Below, piece by piece: positions 1 through 8,077 of a stretch of 64,000 nt of DNA. The notes under the pieces are model-generated. The model saw nothing but the letters and a program-made list of their open reading frames with translations, did no database searches and was not told the origin of the DNA. The position numbers and the translations under genes are program-made. The first letter of the stretch is position 1. Each line of letters starts with the position of its first letter. Source of the stretch: Actinomadura sp. WMMA1423 (lineage in GTDB: Bacteria; Actinomycetota; Actinomycetes; Streptosporangiales; Streptosporangiaceae); contig NZ_CP041244.1 in assembly GCF_006547145.1 (NCBI RefSeq), positions 124,001-188,000 of the forward strand. Reading direction: 5' to 3'.

Positions 1-984
1 CCGGGTGCCCGGCTCGTCCAGCATGGCGATGCCCTCGGCGTGGTCGTCGCCGTCGCCGTGGGGGAGTTCGCCCAGCACCTCCAGTTCGTCCGCCGTGACG
101 ATCTCGCCGGCGTCGGCGCGGGCCGCGCCCGGCCAGCGCACGAGCCGCACGGGGCCGTCCAGGTCCATGCTCGGCCCGGTGAGGACGAGCAGGTCGTCGC
201 CGTGCGGGCACAGGTCGCGCACGCCGAGGCCGCCGAGGTCCAGGAAGTGGGTGCGGTAGGTCTGGCCGTCGTCGCAGACGGGCAGCGCCCGCAGGCGGCG
301 CGGGTCCCTCGGGTGCGGTGCCGGGCGGATCTCCACCAGCACCGCCCAGCCGCGCAGCACCGGCCCGCGCAGCCCGATGTAGAGGCGGTCGCCGTGGACG
401 GCGACCCCCTCGATGTCCAGGCCGTTGTCCTTGCTCGGGATGGGCAGGAACGGGGCGAGGTGCGGGTCGTCGGCCAGCAGGTCGGCGATGGAGTCCTTGT
501 CCAGGCCGAGGACGGCCGCGGTGCGGTCGCCGTCGTCGCGGACGGCGCGGGGCAGCCCGTCCTCGCCGGTGACCAGGGGGATGCGGGCGAGGATGTACCG
601 GTTGTCCTCCCGCACGACGGCGGCGAGGCGCTTGCGCGCCTTGGCGTCGCCGTTCCCCGGCTTGATCTTCTTGCGCTTGAGGCTGTGCGAGCCGATCGCC
701 CACAGCCACCCGTCGGCCCGGGCGAGGCCCTCGATGTCGGCCTCCTCGTCGGGCCCGGCCGGCAGCGGGACGAGGTCGGCGAGCGCGACCGTGACCTGGC
801 CGCCGTAGCCGGTGACGCGCCCCTCGTCGTCGGTGACGGCGGTCAGCCGCTCGATGGTGGCGGTCTCGTCGCCCGCCACCCACAGGCAGCGGCCGTCCTG
901 GCGGACGGCGGACAGGTTGGTGTGCGTCTCGGCCTCACGGCTCTCCTGGCCGAAGCGCAGCTCGACCCGGCGTTCCACGATCAT
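1..984 (-). CDS. DUF3616 domain protein (C-terminus beyond left edge)
   Basis: The minus-strand frame is open from its ATG to the window edge (328 codons seen, no stop), so the C-terminus is missing. The start has a GGGAG ribosome site 9 nt upstream. The protein begins MIVERRVELRFG and has features typical of DUF3616 proteins: an N-terminal 'NLSAVRQDG..LWVAGDE' strand pair, 'ADIEGLARADGWLWAIGSHS', 'NGLDIEGVAVHGDRLYIGLRGP' and 'DDHAEGIAMLDEPGT'. These recurrent 'eGla...lwaiGSHs' blades suggest a beta-propeller-like soluble protein. No signal peptide is visible. The biochemical role of the family is unknown. The P450 gene to the right has the same orientation but its own promoter-like sequence, so co-function is not implied. 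Confidence 0.8.
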   Translation of the reverse strand, partial: MIVERRVELRFGQESREAETHTNLSAVRQDGRCLWVAGDETATIERLTAVTDDEGRVTGYGGQVTVALADLVPLPAGPDEEADIEGLARADGWLWAIGSHSLKRKKIKPGNGDAKARKRLAAVVREDNRYILARIPLVTGEDGLPRAVRDDGDRTAAVLGLDKDSIADLLADDPHLAPFLPIPSKDNGLDIEGVAVHGDRLYIGLRGPVLRGWAVLVEIRPAPHPRDPRRLRALPVCDDGQTYRTHFLDLGGLGVRDLCPHGDDLLVLTGPSMDLDGPVRLVRWPGAARADAGEIVTADELEVLGELPHGDGDDHAEGIAMLDEPGTR

Positions 985-1047
985 TGGGGAATGCTCCCAC
1001 AGCGCCGGGACCCGCGGCGACGTGGGGGAACGGTCCGGAACCGGCCC

Positions 1048-2226
1048 TCAGGCCCGCCAGAGGACGTCCAGGCGCGGCGGCTTGCGGAAGACCAGCCCGC
1101 GCGGCCGTGCGGGCCGGGCGGGATCGAGGCGCAGCCCCGGCAGGCGGTCCAGCAGCGCGGTGAGCGCGGTGCGGGCCTCGAGCCGGGCCAGGTGCGCGCC
1201 GAAGCAGAAGTGCGGCCCGTGCGCGAACGCCAGGTGGTCGGCGGCGTTGCGGCGCCGCACGTCGAAGCGGTCCGGGTCGGGGAACACCGAGGGGTCGCGT
1301 CCCGCTCCGGCGATCGACACCCGGACCAGGTCGCCCGCCCGGACGTCCGCCCCGCCGAGCCGGGCGTCGCGGGTGGCGTACCGGTCGACGACCGAGGCCG
1401 CGGGCTCCAGCCGCAGTGACTCCTCGATCGCGGCGGGCAGCAGGGCCGGGTCGTCCCGGACGAGCCGGAGCTGGTGCGGGTGCCCGAGCAGGTGCAGCAC
1501 CGCGTTGGCGATCATGCCTTCGGTGGTGTCGATGCCGCCGAACATCAGGATCGCGGCGTCGGCCACGACCTCGGGGCCGCGCAGGCCGCCGCCGGCGGCC
1601 TCGGCCAGCAGCGATCCGGGGCGGGCCGCGTCGACCGCCTCCTGGACCGCCGCGCTCAGCAGCCGGTACGCCTCATCCGCGCGCTCGGGCGGCGCGCCGC
1701 CCGCGGTGATGGCCGACACGGCCTCGACGAACGCGCCGTACCAGGAGCGGACGGTTCCGGCGTCCACTCCGGAGAGCCCGAGGGCCTCGGTGACGACCGC
1801 CACGGCGAGCGGCCCGGCCAGCTCGCCGCGCAGCTCGGCGCGGCCCGCCGGCGCCAGCGCGCCGACGAGCCGGCCGGTCTCGGCCTCCACGAAGGCGGTG
1901 AACCGCTCGCGGGTCGGCGCCGGGCGGAACGGCCGCGCGAACGCGTCGCGGTGCCGGGTGTGGGCGGCGCCGTCCAGCGACAGCATGCTCGGCCCGACGA
2001 CCTGGGCGGTGGAGAAGCGCGGGTCGTCCACGGTGAACGCGGCCGCGTCGCGCATGACCTCCAGCGCCGGGCCGCGGGCGGTCACCAGCCAGCCGCCCAG
2101 CGCGGGCAGCCAGGAGACCGGCTCGCGCTCGCGCAGCCGGGCCAGGTGCGGGTGCGGGTCGTCCTCCAGGTCGGCGGCCGTCACCGACGCGCCGAGCGGG
2201 AAGCGGGAGGCCGGGTCGGAGGTCAC
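1048..2226 (-). CDS. Cytochrome P450
   Basis: This is a soluble bacterial class I P450 of normal length (392 aa). Visible hallmarks are the I-helix oxygen-activation motif GGIDTTE, the K-helix ExxR in EESLRLEP, and the haem loop FAHGPHFCFGAHLAR with the proximal thiolate at Cys341. It will need ferredoxin and ferredoxin reductase, none of which is encoded in this window. The substrate cannot be read from sequence. The start is GTG with no Shine-Dalgarno. A -10-like TAGGCT lies 7 nt upstream (2234-2239 on the opposite strand), so the mRNA may be leaderless. kamA ends 61 nt upstream on the same strand, so read-through from kamA is possible, but the separate -10 argues for independent transcription. 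Confidence 0.93.
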   Translation of the reverse strand: MTSDPASRFPLGASVTAADLEDDPHPHLARLREREPVSWLPALGGWLVTARGPALEVMRDAAAFTVDDPRFSTAQVVGPSMLSLDGAAHTRHRDAFARPFRPAPTRERFTAFVEAETGRLVGALAPAGRAELRGELAGPLAVAVVTEALGLSGVDAGTVRSWYGAFVEAVSAITAGGAPPERADEAYRLLSAAVQEAVDAARPGSLLAEAAGGGLRGPEVVADAAILMFGGIDTTEGMIANAVLHLLGHPHQLRLVRDDPALLPAAIEESLRLEPAASVVDRYATRDARLGGADVRAGDLVRVSIAGAGRDPSVFPDPDRFDVRRRNAADHLAFAHGPHFCFGAHLARLEARTALTALLDRLPGLRLDPARPARPRGLVFRKPPRLDVLWRA

Positions 2227-2233
2227 CCGCCCC

Positions 2234-2270
2234 AGCCTATTCCGGCACGTTCCAGATCTACAATGTATAG
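2234..2270 (-). promoter_or_regulatory. Putative leaderless promoter and short dyad before the P450
   Basis: TAGGCT (2234-2239, minus strand) lies 7 nt before the GTG codon, the geometry of a leaderless actinobacterial promoter. The AT-rich interrupted dyad CTACAATGTATAG (2258-2270) overlaps the region where a -35 box or operator would sit. Both are read by eye only. Confidence 0.4.
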
Positions 2271-2287
2271 GCGCCGGCCGCGGCGGC

Positions 2288-3664
2288 TCACGCCTCCGAC
2301 TGCCGCCGCCACCACTCCTGGCCTTCCGGCGGCAGCGTGTAGATCGGGTCGTGGTACTCGTAGCGCCGGGTCAGCGCGTCGGGGTCGGACAGCTCCAGGC
2401 CGGTGCGGTAGTTCTTCGTCCAGTAGGAGATGCCGCGCTCGCGGTCGTAGTCGGCGAGCTGGTGCACCCACCGCTTGCCGACGTAGGGGACGTCGCAGAC
2501 GATCCGCGGGGTGGCGAAGCCGGGCAGGTAGCCCATGATCGCGTGCTGCAGCTCCTGCGCCTCCCAGACCGCGAGCCGCCAGTGCTCGCTGCTCGGGATC
2601 ATGTCGCACATGTACAGGTAGTACGGCAGGATCCCGGCCTCGTCGAGCAGCGCGAACGACAGGTCGAGCAGGGCCTCGGGGGTGTCGTTCACGCCGCGCA
2701 GCAGCACGCCCTGGTTGCGCACGTCGCGGATGCCGGTGTCGAGCATCGCGCGGGCGGCCCTGGCGACCAGCGGCGTCACCGACTGGGCGGCGTTGACGTG
2801 GGTGTGGATGGCGATCTGCACGCCGCGCGAGTTGGCCTTGGTCGCCAGGCGCTCCATCCCGGCGCGGACGTCGTCCTGCAGCCAGTGCTGCGGCAGCCCC
2901 ATGAGCGCCTTGCTGGCCAGCCGGACGTCGCGGATGTTCTCGATGTCCAGCAGCGAGTCGACGAACGACTCCAGGCGCGCCCACGGCATGTTGGCGACGT
3001 CGCCGCCGGAGACGACCACGTCGCGGACGCCGGGGGAGCGGCGCAGGTAGTCCAGCATGGCGCCGAGCCGGTCCGGCGGCTTGATGGTGAACTTGTGCTT
3101 GTCGACGGTCGGCGTGGAGTTGCCGACCAGGTCCATGCGGGTGCAGTGGCCGCAGTACTGCGGGCAGGTCGGCAGGAGCTCGGCCAGCACCTTGGTGGGG
3201 TAGCGGTGGGTGAGGCCCTCGACGGCCCACATCTCGGCCTCGTGCAGAGAGTCGCGGGAGGCGTGCGGGTGGGACGGCCAGTCGGTCCGCCGGTCGCTGA
3301 ACACAGGGAGCATGTAGCGGCGCACGGGGTCGGCGTAGAAGGACTCGGTGGAGGAGGAGTCCATCGTGTTCAGCATCTGGGGCGGCAGCAGCATCGACAT
3401 GGTGGCGCGCTCGGCCTGGTCGCGCTCCAGGTCGGCGTAGAAGCGCTCGTCGAGCAGGTCGCCCATGACGCGTCGCAGCTGCCGCACGTTCTTCACGCAG
3501 TGGGCGCGCTGCCACTGCGCGGACTCCCACTCGGCCTCCGTGACGTCCCGCCATCCCGGCAGGCGCCGCCAGTCGGGCTCCACCAGCGGCCGGCGCCGGT
3601 AGGCGTAGGGCTGGCGCGCGGCCTCCTCGGACTGGAGGGCGTCCGGGTGCAGGGCAGTGGTCAT
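2288..3664 (-). CDS. kamA: Lysine 2,3-aminomutase-family radical SAM enzyme
   Basis: It belongs to the family that interconverts L-lysine and L-beta-lysine using SAM, a [4Fe-4S] cluster and PLP. The radical-SAM cluster motif is CPQYCGHC (Cys167, Cys171, Cys174). The expected PLP lysine is probably Lys397 in 'CDVPYVGKRWVH', where classical clostridial enzymes have a glycine-rich GGGGK loop, so this is a divergent actinobacterial subtype. Length (458 aa) is slightly above the clostridial 416 because of an N-terminal extension. The ATG has GAGGAGG 9 nt upstream. Divergence from kdd across a 136-nt spacer, and kamDE-kal 4 kb away, support a role in lysine catabolism rather than antibiotic beta-lysine supply. 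Radical SAM clusters are oxygen-sensitive, which is notable in a presumably aerobic host. Confidence 0.85.
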   Translation of the reverse strand: MTTALHPDALQSEEAARQPYAYRRRPLVEPDWRRLPGWRDVTEAEWESAQWQRAHCVKNVRQLRRVMGDLLDERFYADLERDQAERATMSMLLPPQMLNTMDSSSTESFYADPVRRYMLPVFSDRRTDWPSHPHASRDSLHEAEMWAVEGLTHRYPTKVLAELLPTCPQYCGHCTRMDLVGNSTPTVDKHKFTIKPPDRLGAMLDYLRRSPGVRDVVVSGGDVANMPWARLESFVDSLLDIENIRDVRLASKALMGLPQHWLQDDVRAGMERLATKANSRGVQIAIHTHVNAAQSVTPLVARAARAMLDTGIRDVRNQGVLLRGVNDTPEALLDLSFALLDEAGILPYYLYMCDMIPSSEHWRLAVWEAQELQHAIMGYLPGFATPRIVCDVPYVGKRWVHQLADYDRERGISYWTKNYRTGLELSDPDALTRRYEYHDPIYTLPPEGQEWWRRQSEA

Positions 3665-3699
3665 CGTCGACCGCCTCCTCGCCTCACATTGATCGCATA

Positions 3700-3778
3700 A
3701 AAGTCTTGTGTGCCGTTGACGTTACGGGAAGACTTTCGTTGAAACTAGTGGTGCCCTGGATATCTTGCGTGACACCAC
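3700..3778. promoter_or_regulatory. kamA-kdd bidirectional control region with two dyads
   Basis: The 136-nt spacer holds a perfect 8-bp inverted repeat, AAAGTCTT (3700-3707) and AAGACTTT (3729-3736), separated by 21 nt. A second one is GTGGTG (3748-3753) and CACCAC (3773-3778). TTGACG at 3716-3721 lies inside the first dyad and could be a -35 for kdd. The arrangement suggests one regulator controlling both directions. No regulator gene is adjacent. Confidence 0.45.
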
Positions 3779-3800
3779 CCGATGTTAGGAGAAAGACGGC

Positions 3801-4853
3801 ATGGCGATGACGGGAGGCGGGACCGGGACGGCGGTCGGGCTGCACCGCGTGCTGGAGCCCGCGGGCGTCCTGCCGCAGGCCGCGCTCCGGCTGGATCCCG
3901 ACCCGCGGATCCGGCCGGACGAGGTGCGGATCGGCGTCGAGCGCCTCAACCTGGACGCCGCGTCCTACCGCCAGCTGCACACCGCGCACGGCGGCGACCC
4001 GGACGCGATCCGCGCCGAGGTGCTGCGGATCATCGGGGAGCGCGGCAAGATGCACAACCCGGTGACCGGGTCGGGCGGCATGCTCGTCGGCGTGGTCGAG
4101 GAGGCCGGGCCGGAATCGCCGCTCGGCCTGAAGCCCGGCGACCGCGTCGCCACGCTGGTGTCCCTCACGCTCACGCCGCTGGCGGTCACCGACGGGCTCG
4201 CGGGGTGGGACGGGCGGTCGGAGCAGGTGCCTGCGCGGGGCCACGCGATCCTGTTCGCCCGCTCCATCGCCGCCGTCCTGCCGGACGACCTCCCGGTGCC
4301 GCTCGCCCTCGCCGTCATGGACGTGTGCGGCGCGCCCGCCCTTACCCACCGCGTCGTCTCGGCGCGCGGGGGCGCTCCCACGGTGGCCGTGCTGGGCGCG
4401 GCCGGCAAGAGCGGGTGCCTGTCGCTGGCCGCCGCCCGCCGCGCCGGCGCGTCCCGCCTGATCGGGCTCGTCCCCACCGCCGAGGAGGAGGAGCGGCTGG
4501 CGGCCTCCGGCCTCGCCGACGCCGTCGTGCGCGCCGACGCGCGCGACCCGGTGGCGGTCGCGGAGGCCGTCGGCGAGCCGGTCGACGTCACGGTGGTGTG
4601 CGTCGACGTGCCGGGCTGCGAGCACGGCGCGATCCTCGCCACCGCCCCCGGCGGCACCGTCGTGTTCTTCTCGATGGCGACCTCGTTCCCGGCCGCCGCG
4701 CTCGGCGCCGAGGGGCTCGCCGCCGACGTCACGATGCTCATCGGGAACGGCTACGTCCCCGGGCACGCCGAGACCGCCCTGGAACTGGTGCGGTCGGAAC
4801 CCGCCGTGCGTGCGCTGTTCACCTCCCGGACCGGTGCGGATTCGGCAGAATGA
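3801..4853 (+). CDS. kdd: L-erythro-3,5-diaminohexanoate dehydrogenase
   Basis: A 350-aa protein resembling Kdd, the NAD-dependent enzyme that oxidatively deaminates 3,5-diaminohexanoate (the KamDE product) to 5-amino-3-oxohexanoate. It shows the family's N-terminal 'LNLDAASYRQLHTAHGGD' and 'RGKMHNPVTGSGGMLVG' segments, and a Rossmann dinucleotide fold from about residue 190 (VAVLGAAGKSG). It looks like a zinc-binding dehydrogenase but lacks the usual zinc ligands. The ATG has AGGAGA 8 nt upstream. A second ATG two codons on is possible. Divergence from kamA and the presence of kamDE in the same window make the assignment firm at pathway level. DUF2252 follows after 52 nt, probably on the same transcript. 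Confidence 0.85.
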   Translation: MAMTGGGTGTAVGLHRVLEPAGVLPQAALRLDPDPRIRPDEVRIGVERLNLDAASYRQLHTAHGGDPDAIRAEVLRIIGERGKMHNPVTGSGGMLVGVVEEAGPESPLGLKPGDRVATLVSLTLTPLAVTDGLAGWDGRSEQVPARGHAILFARSIAAVLPDDLPVPLALAVMDVCGAPALTHRVVSARGGAPTVAVLGAAGKSGCLSLAAARRAGASRLIGLVPTAEEEERLAASGLADAVVRADARDPVAVAEAVGEPVDVTVVCVDVPGCEHGAILATAPGGTVVFFSMATSFPAAALGAEGLAADVTMLIGNGYVPGHAETALELVRSEPAVRALFTSRTGADSAE

Positions 4854-4905
4854 CCGGAAACGTCCCGGCCCTGGCGGGGACCGTCCGACCATCGAGGGAG
4901 AGAGC

Positions 4906-6237
4906 ATGGCGAGCATCACCGACGAACTGCGCGGGCGGGACCCGAAGGAGCGCCAGGCGCAGATCGTCGACGTCCTGGTCGACGCCTTCTCGGACCTGAT
5001 GGAGCGCAGCCCCGCCGAGTTCCGCCGCCGGTTCCGGAAGATGGCCTCCGACCCGTTCGCCTTCTACCGGGGGAGCGCCTGCCTGTTCTACGCCGACATC
5101 GTGCACGACGACGACCCGTGGGCGGACGAGCGCACGTCCCGCGTGTGGATCCAGGGCGACCTGCACGCGCAGAACTTCGGCACCTACATGAACGACGACG
5201 GGGTCTTCGTCTTCGACGTCAACGACTACGACGAGGCCTACGTCGGCCACTTCACCTGGGACGTCAAGCGGCTGGTCGCCAGCCTGGCGCTGCTGGCGTG
5301 GCAGAAGGCGATCTCCGACGCCGACATCCGCCGGCTCATCGAGACCTACGTGCGCGCCTACGTCGACCAGGTCCGCAGGTTCGCCGCGCACGAGGGCGAC
5401 CAGAAGTTCGCGCTGACCCTCGACACCACCGACGGCTACGTCCGCGACGTGCTCGTCGCCGCGATGGGCGGCACCCGGACCGGGCTGCTGGCCGGCATGA
5501 CCGTGGTGTCCGGGGCCGAGCGGCGGTTCCTCGACCGCCCCGGCGTCCGACGCCTGGACGACGCCGAGCGGGCCAAGGTCGAGGCCGCCTACGAGGAGTA
5601 CCTGGAGACCATCCCGGCGGAGAAGCGCTTCGGCAGCCTCACCTACATGATCAAGGACATCGTCGGCGCGTCCGGGTTCGGGATCGGCTCGGCCGGGCTG
5701 TCGGCCTACAACATCCTCGTGGAGGGCAACACCCAGGCGCTGGAGAACGACGTCATCCTGTCGATGAAGCAGGGCAACGTCGCCGCCGCCAGCCGCGTCG
5801 TCGACGACACCCGCATCCGCGAGTACTTCCGGCACCACGGGCACCGCACCGCCGTCTCGCGGCGCGCGCTGCAGGCCAACAGCGACCCTTGGCTCGGGCA
5901 CACCCGGATCGACGGCGTCGGCTACGTCGTGCAGGAGCTGTCGCCCTACGAGGAGGACCTCGACTGGGGCGGCCTCACCGAGCCCGAGGACATGCTGTCG
6001 GTGCTGGACGACCTGGGCCGCGCCACCGCCAAGGTGCACTGCGTGTCCGACACCGACTCCGACCACACCCTGGTCGGGTTCCAGGTCGAGGACGCCATCG
6101 ACGCGGTGATCGGCCGGGACGAGTCGGCCTTCGTCGAGGCGATGGTGGCGTTCGGCACCGAGTACGCCGAGATCGTCCGGCAGGACCACATCTTCTTCGT
6201 GGACGCCTTCCGCAACCACGAGATCCCCGGCCTGTAG
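4906..6237 (+). CDS. DUF2252 family protein (kinase-like fold)
   Basis: The 443-aa cytosolic protein is recognisable as DUF2252 from 'MERSPAEFRRRFRKMASDPFAF', 'FYRGSACLFYADI' and the core 'IQGDLHAQNFG' / 'FVFDVNDYDE'. The GDLHxxN motif (Asp85, His87, Asn90) and the later Asp104 mimic the catalytic and metal-binding loops of aminoglycoside-phosphotransferase-like kinases. A phosphotransfer role is plausible but unproven. The ATG is preceded by GAGGGAG. An upstream in-frame ATG at 4810 overlaps kdd and lacks a better ribosome site. Its position 52 nt behind kdd suggests co-transcription with a lysine-pathway gene, although DUF2252 genes are common elsewhere in actinobacteria. A strong hairpin follows the stop. 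Confidence 0.85.
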   Translation: MASITDELRGRDPKERQAQIVDVLVDAFSDLMERSPAEFRRRFRKMASDPFAFYRGSACLFYADIVHDDDPWADERTSRVWIQGDLHAQNFGTYMNDDGVFVFDVNDYDEAYVGHFTWDVKRLVASLALLAWQKAISDADIRRLIETYVRAYVDQVRRFAAHEGDQKFALTLDTTDGYVRDVLVAAMGGTRTGLLAGMTVVSGAERRFLDRPGVRRLDDAERAKVEAAYEEYLETIPAEKRFGSLTYMIKDIVGASGFGIGSAGLSAYNILVEGNTQALENDVILSMKQGNVAAASRVVDDTRIREYFRHHGHRTAVSRRALQANSDPWLGHTRIDGVGYVVQELSPYEEDLDWGGLTEPEDMLSVLDDLGRATAKVHCVSDTDSDHTLVGFQVEDAIDAVIGRDESAFVEAMVAFGTEYAEIVRQDHIFFVDAFRNHEIPGL

Positions 6238-6243
6238 ACCGCT

Positions 6244-6273
6244 CCACCGGCCGCCGGGGCAGGCGGCCGGTGG
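6244..6273. terminator. Hairpin terminator after DUF2252 gene
   Basis: A perfect 12-bp stem, CCACCGGCCGCC / GGCGGCCGGTGG, with a 6-nt loop (GGGGCA) starts 6 nt after the stop codon. There is no T-tract, as is common in GC-rich actinobacteria. It sits between convergent genes and can serve both strands. Confidence 0.7.
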
Positions 6274-6319
6274 CGGCCCGGCGCCTTCGTCGGGCGCGGT
6301 GGTGCGGTGGCCGTGCCGG

Positions 6320-7036
6320 TCAGTGGGCGAAGGCGATCGCGGTGCCGGCGCTGATGACGACGGCGAGCACGACCAGCACCAGCGAGGAGCGCAGCGGGTC
6401 GCGGCGCCGGGGCGGCGGCTTGTCCGCCCGCGGCACCGTGTGCATCCGCATCGGTGCGGGCTTCGCGGGCGGTTTCGGTGCGGGCGCTTCCGGTGCGGGC
6501 TGAGCCGGTTCGGGCCGCGTCCGCGGGGGCGGGCCCGGCGTGCGCGGCGCGAGCGTCACGGGCGGCGGCTTCGGCGCGGCGGCGGCCGGCGGGGCCGGTG
6601 CAGGGTGCGCGGGCTGCGCGGGCTGCGGAGCCTCCGGCGGGGCCGCAGGCGGCTCCGGCGGTTCCTGGGGAGGCGCCGGGGGCTGTGCCGGGGGCTCCGG
6701 AGTGTCGGGGGGCGGCTCCTCCGGCGGTGCGGGCTGGGGGGCGTCCGGCAGGCCGCAGGCGTCCGCGGGGCCGCCCGCGATCTCGATGTCGACGCAGATG
6801 CTGATGCTGATCTCCGGCGCGGGCGGCTGTTCGGCCGCCGCGGTGGCCGGGAGGCCGAGCAGGACCGTGGGCAGCGCCAGAGCCGGCAGAGCGAGTGCCG
6901 GCAGCCCGCGGGCGTGCGGCGTCCGCGTCGTTCGTGCCGGTGTCGTTCGTGCCGGGGGTGTCCGTGGCCGCGACGTGCGGGTCGGGCGGCTGCGGGTCGG
7001 CCGTGCCGCGGCCGGCGGGGCTGGGCGGCGGCGCAT
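6320..7036 (-). CDS. Proline-rich exported protein with C-terminal membrane anchor
   Basis: Not recognised as a named family. The 238-aa protein starts with an Arg/Thr/Pro-rich stretch of about 45 residues, followed by a signal-like hydrophobic segment (LPALALPTVLLGLPATAAAE). A short ordered piece with two cysteines follows (ISICVDIEIAGGPADACGL). About 110 residues dominated by Pro-Ala-Glu come next, then a basic stretch and a C-terminal hydrophobic helix (SLVLVVLAVVISAGTAIAF). This looks like a surface protein whose Pro/Ala stalk spans the envelope, anchored at its C-terminus. The start codon overlaps the stop of the upstream DUF4239-like gene (TGATG), so the two are translationally coupled. 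A downstream start closer to the hydrophobic segment is possible, because the first 40 residues are unusual for a leader. Confidence 0.6.
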   Translation of the reverse strand: MRRRPAPPAAARPTRSRPTRTSRPRTPPARTTPARTTRTPHARGLPALALPALALPTVLLGLPATAAAEQPPAPEISISICVDIEIAGGPADACGLPDAPQPAPPEEPPPDTPEPPAQPPAPPQEPPEPPAAPPEAPQPAQPAHPAPAPPAAAAPKPPPVTLAPRTPGPPPRTRPEPAQPAPEAPAPKPPAKPAPMRMHTVPRADKPPPRRRDPLRSSLVLVVLAVVISAGTAIAFAH

Positions 7037-7803
7037 CAACCCCCTCCCGCGATGCGCTGCAGGTCGGCGTGGAGGCTGGTGAACGCCTCCGGCCCGACGG
7101 CCAGGGCGCCGGTGAACACGTGCGAGATGTCGATGGTGAGATAGGTCCCGGCGGCGAGCAGCCCGGCCATCAGCGCCAGCGGCACCAGCGCCATGCCGCG
7201 CGGGCGGGCGCCCACCAGGAACGGCAGCAGCAGGACCACGACGCCGGTGAGGAAGGTGACGGCGAGCAGGCCGGCGGGCGGCGTCGTGGCGGCGTCGGCG
7301 GCGCGCTGCCGGCGCGCCGCCGAGACCTCGCCGAGGTGGTCCAGGACGGCGCCGCGGGCGTCCTTGGCCTCGTCGGTCGGGGCCTGGATCGCGATGACCT
7401 CGTGGCGCAGCCCGTCCAGTTCTGCCCAGCCGCGTGAGCTGAGCCGCCCGTGCTTCATCAGCCGCCACTCGGGGCCGCGGACGAGTTCGACATAGGTGAT
7501 GAGCCCCTCCTGGACGCGCCGGGCGTCCACCGCGGGGAGGCGCTCGGCGGCCCAGTAGGCCTCGGTGATCGCCTGGCTCTCGGTGTAGGTGTTGGAGCGG
7601 GCGGAGTCGGCGGTGGTCCACGGCACGACGATGGCGATGGCGAACGCCAGCAGGAACAGCGCCGAGAGCATCGCGCCGGTGTGGGAGGAGGTGGGGCCGT
7701 CGGGGGCGTCGTCGTCCACGGTGCCGCGCGTCCGCCGCACCAGCCGGCTCGCCGCGATGACCACGCCGACGGCGCAGGCCGCGGCCGCGAAATAGATGAT
7801 CAT
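7036..7803 (-). CDS. DUF4239-like (bestrophin-like) membrane protein
   Basis: A 255-aa membrane protein with an N-terminal helix (IIYFAAAACAVGVVIAA), a second at about 45-65 (LFLLAFAIAIVVPW) and two more near the C-terminus (LLAVTFLTGVVVLLLPFLVG and LVPLALMAGLLAAGTYL). Between them is a soluble segment of about 120 residues with 'NTYTESQAITEAYWAAERLP' and 'RHEVIAIQAPTDEAKDARG'. This pattern resembles DUF4239 proteins, sometimes called bestrophin-like, of unknown function. The chosen ATG lies in CTGGAGGGGCATG, where the purine run is rather close to the start. Upstream in-frame ATGs (7845, 7863) have no ribosome site. It is divergent from kamD and overlaps the downstream exported protein, so the pair probably acts together at the membrane. 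Confidence 0.65.
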   Translation of the reverse strand: MIIYFAAAACAVGVVIAASRLVRRTRGTVDDDAPDGPTSSHTGAMLSALFLLAFAIAIVVPWTTADSARSNTYTESQAITEAYWAAERLPAVDARRVQEGLITYVELVRGPEWRLMKHGRLSSRGWAELDGLRHEVIAIQAPTDEAKDARGAVLDHLGEVSAARRQRAADAATTPPAGLLAVTFLTGVVVLLLPFLVGARPRGMALVPLALMAGLLAAGTYLTIDISHVFTGALAVGPEAFTSLHADLQRIAGGG

Positions 7804-7987
7804 GCCCCTCCAGAGATCGACCCGTCCATGACCGGGGGTGAGCATAGCTTTACCAAGCGTTGCCATGAGCGGGTCGCCGCCAACCGTCACCTGGAGGTGA
7901 GGTGACCGTCCGCGGAGGGAAGGCGGGCCTGGGTGCCGCCGGAAGATGGCGGGAGATGTGGTGGTAGTTCTTGTGGAATACGGTGTC

Positions 7988-8022
7988 CATACCGGAAGAT
8001 CTCCTGAAGAGAACTCGGTATG
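7988..8022. promoter_or_regulatory. Dyad in the kamD upstream region
   Basis: CATACCG (7988-7994) and CGGTATG (8016-8022) form a perfect 7-bp inverted repeat with a 21-nt spacer, about 60 nt before kamD. The spacing equals that of the kamA-kdd dyad, but the half-site sequence differs. The rest of the 274-nt divergent spacer shows no gene. Confidence 0.4.
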
Positions 8023-8077
8023 AAGGATGATTGTTCGGACCGGCCTGAGAGGGGCGGCTGCGTGAGGGGAGACGGCA

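Noticed and set aside
40..1419. 459-codon plus-strand frame over the DUF3616 and P450 genes
   Set aside because: Composition is antisense-like, it covers two recognisable minus-strand genes and has no ribosome site or domain.
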